The translations under genes and the position numbers were made by a program. From the NCBI GenBank assembly GCA_017414505.1, contig JAFQLQ010000031.1, forward strand, positions 62,001 through 126,000: a stretch of 64,000 bases of DNA, read 5' to 3'. The notes below the pieces were generated by a model. The model worked only from the letters and a program-made list of their open reading frames with translations. It was not told where the DNA came from and searched no databases. The stretch is from Clostridia bacterium (lineage in GTDB: Bacteria; Bacillota; Clostridia; UMGS1840; HGM11507). Shown one piece after another: positions 43,497 to 53,102 of the stretch (position 1 is the stretch's first letter; each line of letters opens with the position of its first letter).

Positions 43497-44165
43497 TTGA
43501 GCAGACTTAATATATTTGTAGGGCATTACGGAAGCGGAAAAACAGAAGTTTCTTTAAATTATGCAATGGAGCTTAAAAAGCAGGGGAAAGACGTAATTAT
43601 TGTCGACCTGGATATTGTAAATGCTTTTTACCGCACCAAGGATGCCGAAAAAATTTTAAACGAAGCGGGTATTGAGGTTATAACCCCTCAGTATGCCAAT
43701 ACCAATGTTGATATTCCTGCCTTGCCGGCAGATATTTTTAAAATTTTCACCGATAAATCCAAAACAATTGTTATTGATGTTGGCGGTGATGACGATGGTG
43801 CAGTAGCGTTAGGGCGTTTTTTTGGTTATATTTCACAAGAAGATTACAAATTAAATCTTGTTGTCAATACAAAAAGACCATTGACGGATACGAAAGAAAA
43901 TATTATACTAATGTTAAGGGATATTGAATCATGCTCACGTCTTAAAGTAAACGGTATTATAAATAACTCAAATTTATCTTACGATACCACTACTGCGCTT
44001 ATTTCGGAGGGCGAAAAAACGGTTAAAGCCGCTGCGGACGAGCTTGGTGTGGAATTTGTTTTTACAGCTGTTAAGGAAGAGCTTTATGATGAATATTTGA
44101 AATTGACTGATGCAAAGGTGTTTCCGCTTAAAAAGTATTTGAAAATGCCTTGGCAAATTCAGTAA
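43497..44165 (+). CDS. P-loop ATPase linked to 2-oxoacid oxidoreductase
   Basis: A 222-residue nucleotide-binding protein with Walker A GHYGSGKT (residues 9-16) and downstream IIVDLDIVNAFYR and VIDVGGDDDGAVALG, which resemble the switch and Walker B regions of MinD/ArsA-type ATPases. The TTG at 43497 is preferred because GGAG lies 9 bases ahead. An ATG at 43488 directly abuts that site. It is 14 bases upstream of the oxidoreductase ferredoxin subunit; a role in assembling or activating that complex is inference. Confidence 0.78.
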   Translation: MSRLNIFVGHYGSGKTEVSLNYAMELKKQGKDVIIVDLDIVNAFYRTKDAEKILNEAGIEVITPQYANTNVDIPALPADIFKIFTDKSKTIVIDVGGDDDGAVALGRFFGYISQEDYKLNLVVNTKRPLTDTKENIILMLRDIESCSRLKVNGIINNSNLSYDTTTALISEGEKTVKAAADELGVEFVFTAVKEELYDEYLKLTDAKVFPLKKYLKMPWQIQ

Positions 44166-44179
44166 GGAGGTGCTGTAGT

Positions 44180-44386
44180 ATGGCAAAGGTTACTATTTCG
44201 GAAGAATTGTGTAAAGGCTGTGGATTGTGCACAACCGTATGTCCTAAAAAAATAGTTGCTCTGTCAAAGGACAAGATTAATTCCAAAGGTTTTCATCCTG
44301 CACAGGTTATAAATCAGGAGGAATGTATCGGTTGCGCTTTTTGTGCAACAATGTGTCCTGATACTGTAATTAAAGTAGAAAGATAG
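44180..44386 (+). CDS. korD: 2-oxoacid:ferredoxin oxidoreductase delta (ferredoxin) subunit
   Basis: A 68-residue two-cluster ferredoxin, with cysteines at 11/14/17/21 and 49/52/55/59, each set followed by proline (CP), the classical 2[4Fe-4S] pattern. The ATG at 44180 is nine bases behind a perfect AAGGAGG; the longer frame is non-homologous. Electron-transfer subunit of the four-gene complex that follows. Confidence 0.92.
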   Translation: MAKVTISEELCKGCGLCTTVCPKKIVALSKDKINSKGFHPAQVINQEECIGCAFCATMCPDTVIKVER

Positions 44387-44412
44387 TTAAAATCGAAAGG
44401 AATGATAAAATA

Positions 44413-45477
44413 ATGGAAAAGTTACTTATGAAGGGTAACGAAGCAATTGCAGAAGCTGCAATTAGAGCAGGCTGTCTGCGTTTCTACGGTTATCCTATAA
44501 CTCCTCAGACAGAGGTTTCGGCTTATATGTCTAAAAAAATGCCCAAGGTTGGCGGTCTGTTTATGCAGGCGGAAAGTGAAATTGCTGCTATAAATATGGT
44601 TTACGGTTCTGCCGCTGCCGGTGTTAGAGCAATGACATCTTCTTCAAGCCCCGGAATAAGCTTAAAAGCTGAAGGTATTTCATATATTGCAGGTGCAGAT
44701 TTACCCTGCGTTGTTTTAAATATTGTAAGAGGCGGCCCCGGTCTTGGCGGAATTCAGCCTGCTCAGTCAGACTATTTCCAGGCTACAAAAGGTCTTGCTC
44801 ACGGCGATTTTCAGTTAGTTGTACTGGCACCATCCTCAATTCAGGAATGTGTTGACTTAACATATGAAGCTTTTGATATTGCCGATCAGTACAGAATGCC
44901 TGTTATGCTTATCGGAGACGGTATGCTTGGCCAGATGATGGAACCCGTTACTTTCCCGGAAGAGTACAAGGGAAGAGACCTTCCTGAAAAAACATGGGCA
45001 ACAAACGGTACTCAGATGAAGAGAAAACATAATGTTGTAAACTCTCTTTATATCGAGCCCAACGAGCTTGAAAAGCTTGTTGTTGAGAGATATAAAAAAT
45101 ACGATTATATCAAAGAAACAGAAGTTAAATACGAAACAGAAAATATCAAAGATGCAGATGTTGTACTTGTAGCATACGGAACAATAGCGAGAATTGCCAA
45201 ATCCGCTATGCAGAAAGCAAGAAATGAAGGCATAAAAGTAGGTTTAATAAGACCTATCACATTGTGGCCGTTCCCCGAAAAAATTATCAGCGAAACTGCA
45301 AAAAAAGCAAAATCCTTCTTAGCTGTTGAAATGAGTATGGGCCAGATGGTGGAAGATGTTCGTCTTGCTGTTAACGGTCAGGCAGATGTTCATTTCTACG
45401 GAAGAACAGGCGGAGTTATTCCTACTCCCGATGAAGTTTATAATAAAATTATTGAAATTGCAGGAGGTGCTAAATAA
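44413..45477 (+). CDS. korA: 2-oxoacid:ferredoxin oxidoreductase alpha subunit (VorB/KorA type)
   Basis: A 354-residue pyrimidine-binding/transketolase-like subunit. The motif RFYGYPITPQTEVSAYMSKK and the TSSSSPGISLKAEGISY stretch mark the KorA/VorB family. The enzyme oxidatively decarboxylates a 2-oxoacid to an acyl-CoA and reduces ferredoxin. Branched-chain 2-oxoacids, 2-oxoglutarate or both are possible substrates. The start follows GAAAGGAATGAT. Its stop overlaps the start of the beta gene (TAATG). Confidence 0.9.
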   Translation: MEKLLMKGNEAIAEAAIRAGCLRFYGYPITPQTEVSAYMSKKMPKVGGLFMQAESEIAAINMVYGSAAAGVRAMTSSSSPGISLKAEGISYIAGADLPCVVLNIVRGGPGLGGIQPAQSDYFQATKGLAHGDFQLVVLAPSSIQECVDLTYEAFDIADQYRMPVMLIGDGMLGQMMEPVTFPEEYKGRDLPEKTWATNGTQMKRKHNVVNSLYIEPNELEKLVVERYKKYDYIKETEVKYETENIKDADVVLVAYGTIARIAKSAMQKARNEGIKVGLIRPITLWPFPEKIISETAKKAKSFLAVEMSMGQMVEDVRLAVNGQADVHFYGRTGGVIPTPDEVYNKIIEIAGGAK

Positions 45478-46223
45478 TGAGTGTTGTATTTGACAGACCA
45501 AAAGCTCTTGCAGATGTTCCGCTTCATTATTGTCCCGGATGTACCCACGGTATAGTTCACAGACTTGTAGCACAGGTTATCGACGAACTGGGTATTGAAG
45601 GTAAAACTATCGGTGTTGCACCGGTTGGATGTTCTGTTTTTGCTTATAATTATTTTAACTGTGATATGGTTGAAGCTGCTCATGGACGTGCTCCGGCAGT
45701 TGCAACAGGTGTAAAAAGAGCAAACCCAGACAATATCGTTTTCACATATCAGGGTGATGGTGACCTTGCCGCTATCGGTACTGCCGAAACTGTTCATTCC
45801 GCAGGCAGAGGTGAAAATATAACTGTTATTTTCATCAACAATGCCATTTACGGTATGACAGGCGGTCAGATGGCACCTACATCACTTGTAGGTCAGGTTA
45901 CTCAGACCACACCATACGGAAGAAAAACCGAAACTCAGGGTTATCCCATTAAGGTTTCCGAAATGCTATCTCAGCTTGACGGGCCTTATTATATCGAAAG
46001 AGTTGCAGTTGATAACGTAAAAAATATCAACAACGCAAAGAAGGCTATCAAAAAAGCTTTTGAAAATCAGGTTAACGGTAAAGGCTTCTCGCTTGTTGAA
46101 GTTCTTTCAACCTGTCCTACAAACTGGGGACTTTCTCCAATTGAAGCTCTTGACTGGTTAAGAGATAATATGATGCCCGTTTATCCTTTGGGTGTATATA
46201 AAGATAAGGGGGCGAATGAATAA
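45477..46223 (+). CDS. korB: 2-oxoacid:ferredoxin oxidoreductase beta subunit (TPP-binding)
   Basis: A 248-residue thiamine-diphosphate subunit. It has the opening HYCPGCTHGIVHRLVAQ, the TPP-Mg loop YQGDGDLAAIGTAET, and NNAIYGMTGGQMAPTS, which binds the cofactor pyrophosphate. It overlaps the alpha gene by one base and the gamma gene by one base, so the subunits are translationally coupled. Confidence 0.93.
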   Translation: MSVVFDRPKALADVPLHYCPGCTHGIVHRLVAQVIDELGIEGKTIGVAPVGCSVFAYNYFNCDMVEAAHGRAPAVATGVKRANPDNIVFTYQGDGDLAAIGTAETVHSAGRGENITVIFINNAIYGMTGGQMAPTSLVGQVTQTTPYGRKTETQGYPIKVSEMLSQLDGPYYIERVAVDNVKNINNAKKAIKKAFENQVNGKGFSLVEVLSTCPTNWGLSPIEALDWLRDNMMPVYPLGVYKDKGANE

Positions 46224-46753
46224 TGAATCATGAAATAATTATCGCAGGATTTGGCGGTCAGGGTGTTCTGTTTGCCGGAAAATTACTTTCCTATACAGCA
46301 ATGCTTACAAATAAAGAGGTTTCCTGGCTTCCTTCTTACGGCCCTGAAATGAGAGGCGGTACAGCAAACTGTTCCGTTATGATTAAGGATGAACCTATCG
46401 GTTCTCCGCTTGTTGTAAATCCCACAGAAGCTATTATTCTTAATAAGCCTTCTTTCACAAAGTTTGAAGACAAGGTAGTTTCCGGCGGAAAAATTATTTA
46501 CGACAGCACTTTAATTGACTGTGAGCATTCAAGAGATGATATTGAATATGTTGCAATTCCTGCAACTCAGCTTGCATATGATATGGGTGCAAATAAATCT
46601 GCAAATATGATTATAACAGGAAAAATGATTAAGGAAACAGGTGTTTTCACACTTGATGAAGTGTATGAAACTGTAAAAAAACTTGTTCCTGCATCAAAAC
46701 CCGAGCTTCTTGAGCTTAATAGAAAAGCAATTGCAGAGGGATATAATTATTAA
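46223..46753 (+). CDS. korC: 2-oxoacid:ferredoxin oxidoreductase gamma subunit
   Basis: A 176-residue subunit with the family opening IIAGFGGQGVLFAGKLL (residues 4-20), then SYGPEMRGGTANCSV. It is the last gene of the complex operon. A short imperfect hairpin (46760-46797) without a strong T run follows. Confidence 0.92.
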   Translation: MNHEIIIAGFGGQGVLFAGKLLSYTAMLTNKEVSWLPSYGPEMRGGTANCSVMIKDEPIGSPLVVNPTEAIILNKPSFTKFEDKVVSGGKIIYDSTLIDCEHSRDDIEYVAIPATQLAYDMGANKSANMIITGKMIKETGVFTLDEVYETVKKLVPASKPELLELNRKAIAEGYNY

Positions 46754-46759
46754 TTATAA

Positions 46760-46859
46760 AATAAAGGTTGGATGATAAAATTCGTTCAACCTTTATTGAA
46801 ATTATAAACGTTTTTTCAACGAACTTATATGATATGCAATTTGAGCATATTATATAAGT
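46760..46859 (+). other. Two hairpins in the korC-murD gap
   Basis: The first (AATAAAGGTTG at 46760-46770 with 46787-46797) may be a weak terminator. The second is a 15-bp near-palindrome with one wobble (46823-46837 with 46845-46859) and a 7-base loop, lacking a T run. It could be an operator or leader structure for murD, which starts at 46919. No consensus promoter was found between them. Confidence 0.45.
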
Positions 46860-46918
46860 GTAGTAAAAATTTTAATACCATCCGGGTGAAAACTAAATTG
46901 AGAAAGGAACTGACATAA

Positions 46919-48289
46919 ATGTTTAAGGATTTTAACGATTTTAAAAATAAAATGAACGGAAAAAAAGCAGTTGTGGTAGGTGTTGGCGTAAGTAATACAC
47001 CGCTTATAAAACTTCTTTGCTCCTGTGGAGCAGAAGTAACCGCCTGCGATAAAAAATCAGCCGATGAGCTTGGTGAAATTTATAATGAGCTTGCCGGTCT
47101 GGGCGTTCAGTTTAAGCTTGGAGAAAGCTATCTTTCTGATTTGGAGGGAGATTATCTCTTTAAAACACCCGGTTTGCGTTTTGATAATGAAAATCTGATA
47201 AAATTTTCCAAAAAAGGCGGAACAGTAACATCGGAAATGGAAGTTTTTTTCGATGTTTGTCCATCAAAAATTATTGCAATTACGGGTAGTGACGGAAAAA
47301 CAACTACAACTACTCTCATATCCGAAATGTTAAAAGAGCAGGGATATAATGTTCATCTTGGCGGAAATATCGGCAAACCTCTGCTTTGCGAAACTCCTGA
47401 AATAAAGCCTGAGGATTTTACAGTAGTAGAGCTTTCAAGCTTTCAGCTTCAGACCATGAAAAAATCTGCAGATGTTGCAGTTATTACCAATATTACACCC
47501 AATCATTTAGACTACCATAAATCTATGGAGGAGTATACCGAGGCAAAGAAAAATGTGTATAAATTCCAGAACGAAAACGGTATACTTGTACTTAATTTTG
47601 ATAATGATTTAACTAACGAAATTGGTAAATCAGAAAAAAGAAACATTCGTTACTTCAGCAGAAATCACGCTCTTAAAGATGGAGTATGGCTGGATTGTAA
47701 AACTGTTAAAGACGGAGAAAATATACTTATTGATATAGAAAGAATAAAGCTTCCCGGACTTCACAATGTGGAGAATTTTATGACTGCATATCAGGCGGTT
47801 AAGGATTTTATTTCTGTTGAAACCTTTGTTAAGGTTGCGGAAGAATTCGGCGGAGTAAAACACAGAATTGAATTTGTAAGAGAGTTAAATGGCGTAAGCT
47901 TTTATAATGATTCTATTGCTTCAAGCCCCACAAGAGCACAGGCTCTTATAGATTCCTTCTATGAAAAGGGAACAAAAGCAACTATAATCTGCGGTGGGTA
48001 TGATAAAAAAATTCCTTTTGATGAATTTGGCTCAGAAATTGTTAAAAAGGTAAAAAAAGCTTACCTTGTAGGTCATACCGCAGAAAAAATTGCCGCAGCA
48101 ATTAAAAATGCCGACAGTAATTATGATTACGTTATCTTAAATACCTTAAAGGAGGCCGTTGCTCTTGCATATAACGAAGCGGAAAAAGGCGATGTTGTTG
48201 CACTTTGTCCGGCTTGTGCAAGCTTCGATTTTTATAAAAATTTTGAAGAAAGAGGAAATCTTTTCAAAAAACTTGTAGGAGAACTTTAA
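46919..48289 (+). CDS. murD: UDP-N-acetylmuramoylalanine--D-glutamate ligase
   Basis: Adds D-glutamate to UDP-MurNAc-L-Ala in peptidoglycan precursor synthesis. The 456 residues have an N-terminal Rossmann region (VVVGVGVSNTPLIKLL), the ATP loop GSDGKTTTT (around 121-129), ITPNHLDYHKSMEEY and NDSIASSPTRAQALIDSF. The length is normal. The gene stands alone from other mur genes and is followed after one base by M42 peptidase genes, which is unusual. Confidence 0.95.
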   Translation: MFKDFNDFKNKMNGKKAVVVGVGVSNTPLIKLLCSCGAEVTACDKKSADELGEIYNELAGLGVQFKLGESYLSDLEGDYLFKTPGLRFDNENLIKFSKKGGTVTSEMEVFFDVCPSKIIAITGSDGKTTTTTLISEMLKEQGYNVHLGGNIGKPLLCETPEIKPEDFTVVELSSFQLQTMKKSADVAVITNITPNHLDYHKSMEEYTEAKKNVYKFQNENGILVLNFDNDLTNEIGKSEKRNIRYFSRNHALKDGVWLDCKTVKDGENILIDIERIKLPGLHNVENFMTAYQAVKDFISVETFVKVAEEFGGVKHRIEFVRELNGVSFYNDSIASSPTRAQALIDSFYEKGTKATIICGGYDKKIPFDEFGSEIVKKVKKAYLVGHTAEKIAAAIKNADSNYDYVILNTLKEAVALAYNEAEKGDVVALCPACASFDFYKNFEERGNLFKKLVGEL

Positions 48290-48290
48290 A

Positions 48291-49283
48291 ATGGATTTAC
48301 TTGAAAAACTTCTTAAAACTCCATCTGTTTCGGGCAGTGAGGCTGAAAACACCAATGTTGTGGAGGAGTATTTTAAAAGTATAAATATAAATTCGTATAA
48401 GGATGCATCCGGGAATGTAACAGGCGTTAAAAAGGGAAGCGGGAAAAAGAAAATTATTCTTGATGCTCATTTTGACACTATCGGACTTATGGTTACAAAG
48501 ATTATCGATGGAGGATTTGTAAAATTTACAACTGTTGGCGGAGTTGACACAAGAATTCTGCCCTCAATGGAGGTTGTAATTCACGGTAAAAATGATGTTT
48601 TTGGAGTTATAGGCACAAAACCTCCGCATCTTTTAACTGATAAAACCGATGCACCCTATAAAATTTCCGATTTGCATATTGATACCTCATGTTCCAAAGA
48701 AGAGCTTGAAAAAATTATTGAAATTGGTGATACAATCACTTTTTCAAACGAAATAACAAAGCTTAAAAATAATCTTGTCTGTGCCGCAGGTCTGGATGAT
48801 AAGGCAGGAGTTTACGCCATTTTAAAGGTAATGGAAAACTTAAAAACAACAGCTGATGTTTATGCGGCGGCTTCCATATCGGAGGAAATTGGTATGAAAG
48901 GTGCAAAAATGCTTTCTGCCAAAGAAAAATTTGATCTTGCAATTGTAGTTGATGTTACCTTCGGTAAAACACCGGATATCAAAAATAACGGAATTGCAGA
49001 GGTTGGAAAAGGCCCTGTAATTTGTTTCGGAACAGTTTTAAGCAGGGAATATAACGAAAAAATAATCGAATTAGCTGAAAAAAACAATATTCCGTATCAG
49101 ACAGAGGTTGAACCCGATAATCCCGGAACAAATGCGTGGATTTACAACGCTTCGGGATATTCTGTTCCAACTGTAATGCTTTCAATACCCGAGCGCTATA
49201 TGCACACCTCGGGAGAGGTTGTTTCTCTTGATGATATAAACAATCTTGTAAAACTGTTAAAACTGTTTCTGGAGGCGGAATAA
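48291..49283 (+). CDS. M42 family aminopeptidase, paralogue 1
   Basis: A 330-residue metallo-aminopeptidase of the M42 (TET, glutamyl/endoglucanase-like) family. The expected ligands are present: H60 and D62 (LDAHFDTIG), D169-D170 (LDDKAG), catalytic E198-E199 (SEEIG), D221 (VVDVTFG) and H305 (RYMHTSGE). The usual DE after the histidine is DT here. The start follows AGGAG. It overlaps paralogue 2 by one base and probably degrades imported or intracellular peptides as a dodecamer. Confidence 0.88.
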   Translation: MDLLEKLLKTPSVSGSEAENTNVVEEYFKSININSYKDASGNVTGVKKGSGKKKIILDAHFDTIGLMVTKIIDGGFVKFTTVGGVDTRILPSMEVVIHGKNDVFGVIGTKPPHLLTDKTDAPYKISDLHIDTSCSKEELEKIIEIGDTITFSNEITKLKNNLVCAAGLDDKAGVYAILKVMENLKTTADVYAAASISEEIGMKGAKMLSAKEKFDLAIVVDVTFGKTPDIKNNGIAEVGKGPVICFGTVLSREYNEKIIELAEKNNIPYQTEVEPDNPGTNAWIYNASGYSVPTVMLSIPERYMHTSGEVVSLDDINNLVKLLKLFLEAE

Positions 49284-50311
49284 TGCTGGAAAAACTATGT
49301 AATTTAAACGGTGTAAGCGGTACAACCGATGCCGTAAAAGATTTTATTATAAATGAAATAAAGCCGTATGTTACCGAAATTACGGTAATGCCCTGCGGAA
49401 ATATAATTGCCTTTAAAAAGGGTAAATACACCCCGCCAAAAAAAGTTATGGCAGATGCTCATATAGATGAAGTAGGACTTATTGTAAAGGATATCACAGA
49501 TGACGGATATCTTAAATTTGACGAAGTTGGCGGTTTTGATGAAAGAATACTTTTATCAAAAAGAGTAACGGTAGGTGAAAACTGTATACCGGGAATTATA
49601 GGAATAAAAGCTGTTCATTTAGCAACAAAAGAGGAAAGGGAAAAAGTGGTACCCATTTCCGAAATGTATATCGATATAGGAGCTTTTTCAAAAGAGGAAG
49701 CCGAAAAATATGTAAAAAAAGGCGACACAATAGCTTTTGTGTCTGAATATAAAAAAATCGGTCAAAACAGCGTAAAAGCAAAAGCTCTGGACGACAGAGT
49801 TGGTGTTGCGGCACTCATTTCTGCACTAAAAAAAGATGCAGAATATGACTATTATGCCGCTTTTACGGTTTCCGAGGAAATCGGAACAGTCGGTGCACAA
49901 AGTGCAGCAGAATTTGTAAAACCTGATATAGCAATTATTTTAGAGGGTACAACCTGTTCGGATGTTCCGGGAACAAGAGAACACGAGCAGTCAACAAATC
50001 AGGGAAAGGGACCGGCTCTTTCTGTTGTGGACAGAGCTTCTTATTCAGATAAAAAGCTCAATGTATTTATCAAAAAAATTGCAAACGAAAATAATATTGA
50101 TTTTCAGCTTAAGCGTACAGTAATGGGCGGAAATAATGCAAGAAGTATTCAGCTTTCAGGCGGAGGAGTTAAAACAGCGGTGTTGTCTGTGCCTTTAAGA
50201 TATATTCATTCACCCGTTTCGGTTATGAATATTTCAGATTACGAAAATTACGAAAAACTTGTTAAATGCTTTTTGGATAACATTGGAAGAGCAGGTGAAA
50301 TTTATGATTAA
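49283..50311 (+). CDS. M42 family aminopeptidase, paralogue 2
   Basis: A 342-residue M42 peptidase with a complete active site: H60 and D62 (DAHIDEVG), D170-D171 (LDDRVG), E198-E199 (SEEIG), E221 and D227 (EGTTCSD), and H309 (RYIHSP). The DAHxDE form and the EGTT loop are closer to canonical YsdC/TET members than in paralogue 1. The start is the TAATG overlap with paralogue 1, behind GGAGGCGGA. It overlaps paralogue 3 by 8 bases. Confidence 0.9.
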   Translation: MLEKLCNLNGVSGTTDAVKDFIINEIKPYVTEITVMPCGNIIAFKKGKYTPPKKVMADAHIDEVGLIVKDITDDGYLKFDEVGGFDERILLSKRVTVGENCIPGIIGIKAVHLATKEEREKVVPISEMYIDIGAFSKEEAEKYVKKGDTIAFVSEYKKIGQNSVKAKALDDRVGVAALISALKKDAEYDYYAAFTVSEEIGTVGAQSAAEFVKPDIAIILEGTTCSDVPGTREHEQSTNQGKGPALSVVDRASYSDKKLNVFIKKIANENNIDFQLKRTVMGGNNARSIQLSGGGVKTAVLSVPLRYIHSPVSVMNISDYENYEKLVKCFLDNIGRAGEIYD

Positions 50312-51233
50312 CACATTAAAAAATATAATGAACATTCCCTCAGTAAGCGGAAATGAAGAATATCTTAAGGAATATATTATAAGCGAGATAAAAAATTACT
50401 GCGATGAATATTATGTGGATAATTTTGGAAATCTTATTGTAAAAATTAACGGTAACGATGAAACTCTTATGATTAATACACCTATGGATGAGAGTGGATT
50501 TTTAATAACTCATAAGGAAGAAAACAAGCTTTATTTTGCCGGAATCGGAGGAATTTCTCCTAAGGAAACTGTTGGAAAATTCGTAAAAGCGGTTGACGGT
50601 GAAGCCAAAGGAATAATTGTTGCCGATAAAGAAATAAATGATGAATTAAAATTTTCCGATATGCATATTGAAGCTTTCGGCGAGGCGGAAACAGGAGATA
50701 TCTTTGCACTTGAAAACAGTATTAATCAGTTGGGAGATAATATTTTTGGCTATGCATTGTCAAGAAAAGCCGGTGTTGCGGTATTGCTTGAAGCTATAAA
50801 AAAATCGTATAAAAATAATACTAAAACCTTGTATTTTGCTTTTTCTGCGGAGGATTTGCTTGGCTTCAAGGGAGCAAAGGTTGCTTCAAATGTAATTTCT
50901 CCCGATTATACAGTTGTAATAACATCATCCTGCGAGCAGAAAAACCTTACCGATGCAAAGTTTGGCGGCGGAATAGCTGTAAGAATCAAGGACAATATTG
51001 TTATAACAAACAAGGCTTTCAGAAAAAGTTTTACAGATAAATTCGATAAAAATGACATTCCGTATCAGCTTGAAATTGCAGAAAAGGGAGTTTTCAATTC
51101 CGAAGCTGCGTATAATGCAGGCGGTTCACAAACTGCAGTTTTAGGCTATTTTGTAAAAAATCCGGATACAACATATGAGTGTATATCCATAAAAGATATT
51201 GAAAATCTTGTAAAAGCATTAGAAAATTTATAA
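50304..51233 (+). CDS. M42-fold protein lacking the active site, paralogue 3
   Basis: A 309-residue homologue of the two preceding genes. It keeps the fold pattern (IPSVSGNEEYLKEYI at 11-25; FAGIGGISPKE near 78-88) but loses the catalytic residues. DAH becomes NTP (58-60), LDD becomes LSR (152-154), SEEIG becomes SAEDLL, the acidic ligand becomes S208 (ITSSCE), and the C-terminal histidine motif becomes TTYECIS. The open frame is intact, so it is a pseudoenzyme rather than a decayed gene. The start at 50304 follows AGGTGA. Co-translated with two active paralogues, it may be a structural or regulatory subunit. Confidence 0.8.
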   Translation: MINTLKNIMNIPSVSGNEEYLKEYIISEIKNYCDEYYVDNFGNLIVKINGNDETLMINTPMDESGFLITHKEENKLYFAGIGGISPKETVGKFVKAVDGEAKGIIVADKEINDELKFSDMHIEAFGEAETGDIFALENSINQLGDNIFGYALSRKAGVAVLLEAIKKSYKNNTKTLYFAFSAEDLLGFKGAKVASNVISPDYTVVITSSCEQKNLTDAKFGGGIAVRIKDNIVITNKAFRKSFTDKFDKNDIPYQLEIAEKGVFNSEAAYNAGGSQTAVLGYFVKNPDTTYECISIKDIENLVKALENL

Positions 51234-51302
51234 AACAGACATATTTTGAACATAATACTAATATCATATAATATACAAAAAAGTAGGGAGAGTATTGGTG
51301 TT

Positions 51303-51920
51303 ATGTATATATATGAGAATGAAAACAACTATTGCGAGCTTAAGGGAATTTTATGTGAAGAGCTTACTTACAGTCACGAATCCTTCGGAGAGATATTTTA
51401 TAAAAGCAGTATAACTGTAAAAAGGCTTTCCGAATCGTCAGATATAATAAAGCTTATAATTCCTGAAAATATCATTAAACCGTCTGAACCTTTAAGACGC
51501 GGTGATTTTGTTACCCTGTGCGGACAGTTTCGTTCATATAATAATTATTCCGGTGACGGAAATAAATTAATGCTTTCTGTTTATGTTAAATTTATAAAAC
51601 CGGAAGAAGAAACAGAAAATCATAATTTTATTCTGTTAAACGGTTTTGTGTGCAAAAAGCCGGTTTACCGTGTAACACCCTTTGGCAGGGAAATAACCGA
51701 TGTTCTTCTTGCTGTAAACCGCCTGCATAATAAATCGGACTACATTCCGTGTATTTTCTGGGGGAAAAATGCAAAGCTGGTATCTGAATACGATGTTGGC
51801 GACAGTCTTAAATTAGAGGGCAGAATACAAAGCAGGGAATATCAGAAAAAGCTTTCAGAAGAAGAAACAGTGACAAAAACAGCTTATGAAATATCTGTAA
51901 GCAAAATAATAACAGAGTAA
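51303..51920 (+). CDS. Single-stranded DNA-binding protein-like (OB-fold) protein
   Basis: A 205-residue protein with two OB-like halves. The C-terminal half (GFVCKKPVYRVTPFGREITD, then PCIFWGKNAKLV and GDSLKLEGRIQSREYQ) closely resembles SSB/PriB-type folds found in Clostridia. The N-terminal half (CELKGILCEELTYSHESFGE) looks like a degenerate copy. There is no acidic SSB tail; it ends ISVSKIITE. The ATG at 51303 follows TTGGTG. Whether it binds DNA is not shown by sequence alone. Confidence 0.78.
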   Translation: MYIYENENNYCELKGILCEELTYSHESFGEIFYKSSITVKRLSESSDIIKLIIPENIIKPSEPLRRGDFVTLCGQFRSYNNYSGDGNKLMLSVYVKFIKPEEETENHNFILLNGFVCKKPVYRVTPFGREITDVLLAVNRLHNKSDYIPCIFWGKNAKLVSEYDVGDSLKLEGRIQSREYQKKLSEEETVTKTAYEISVSKIITE

Positions 51921-51928
51921 AAAAGATA

Positions 51929-51959
51929 ATCGGATGTGAGCATCACATCCGATATTTTT

Positions 51960-51960
<1 letters not shown>
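51929..51960. terminator. Bidirectional terminator between the SSB-like gene and tgt
   Basis: A perfect 11-bp stem (51929-51939 with 51943-51953) with a 3-base loop is followed by a T run. AAAA before the stem serves the minus-strand operon. Confidence 0.85.

Positions 51961-53102
<1,142 letters not shown>

Noticed and set aside
50304-51233. Third M42 gene as a decaying pseudogene
   Set aside because: The frame is intact, with a good ribosome-binding site and conserved fold motifs; only active-site residues are altered, which fits a pseudoenzyme better.
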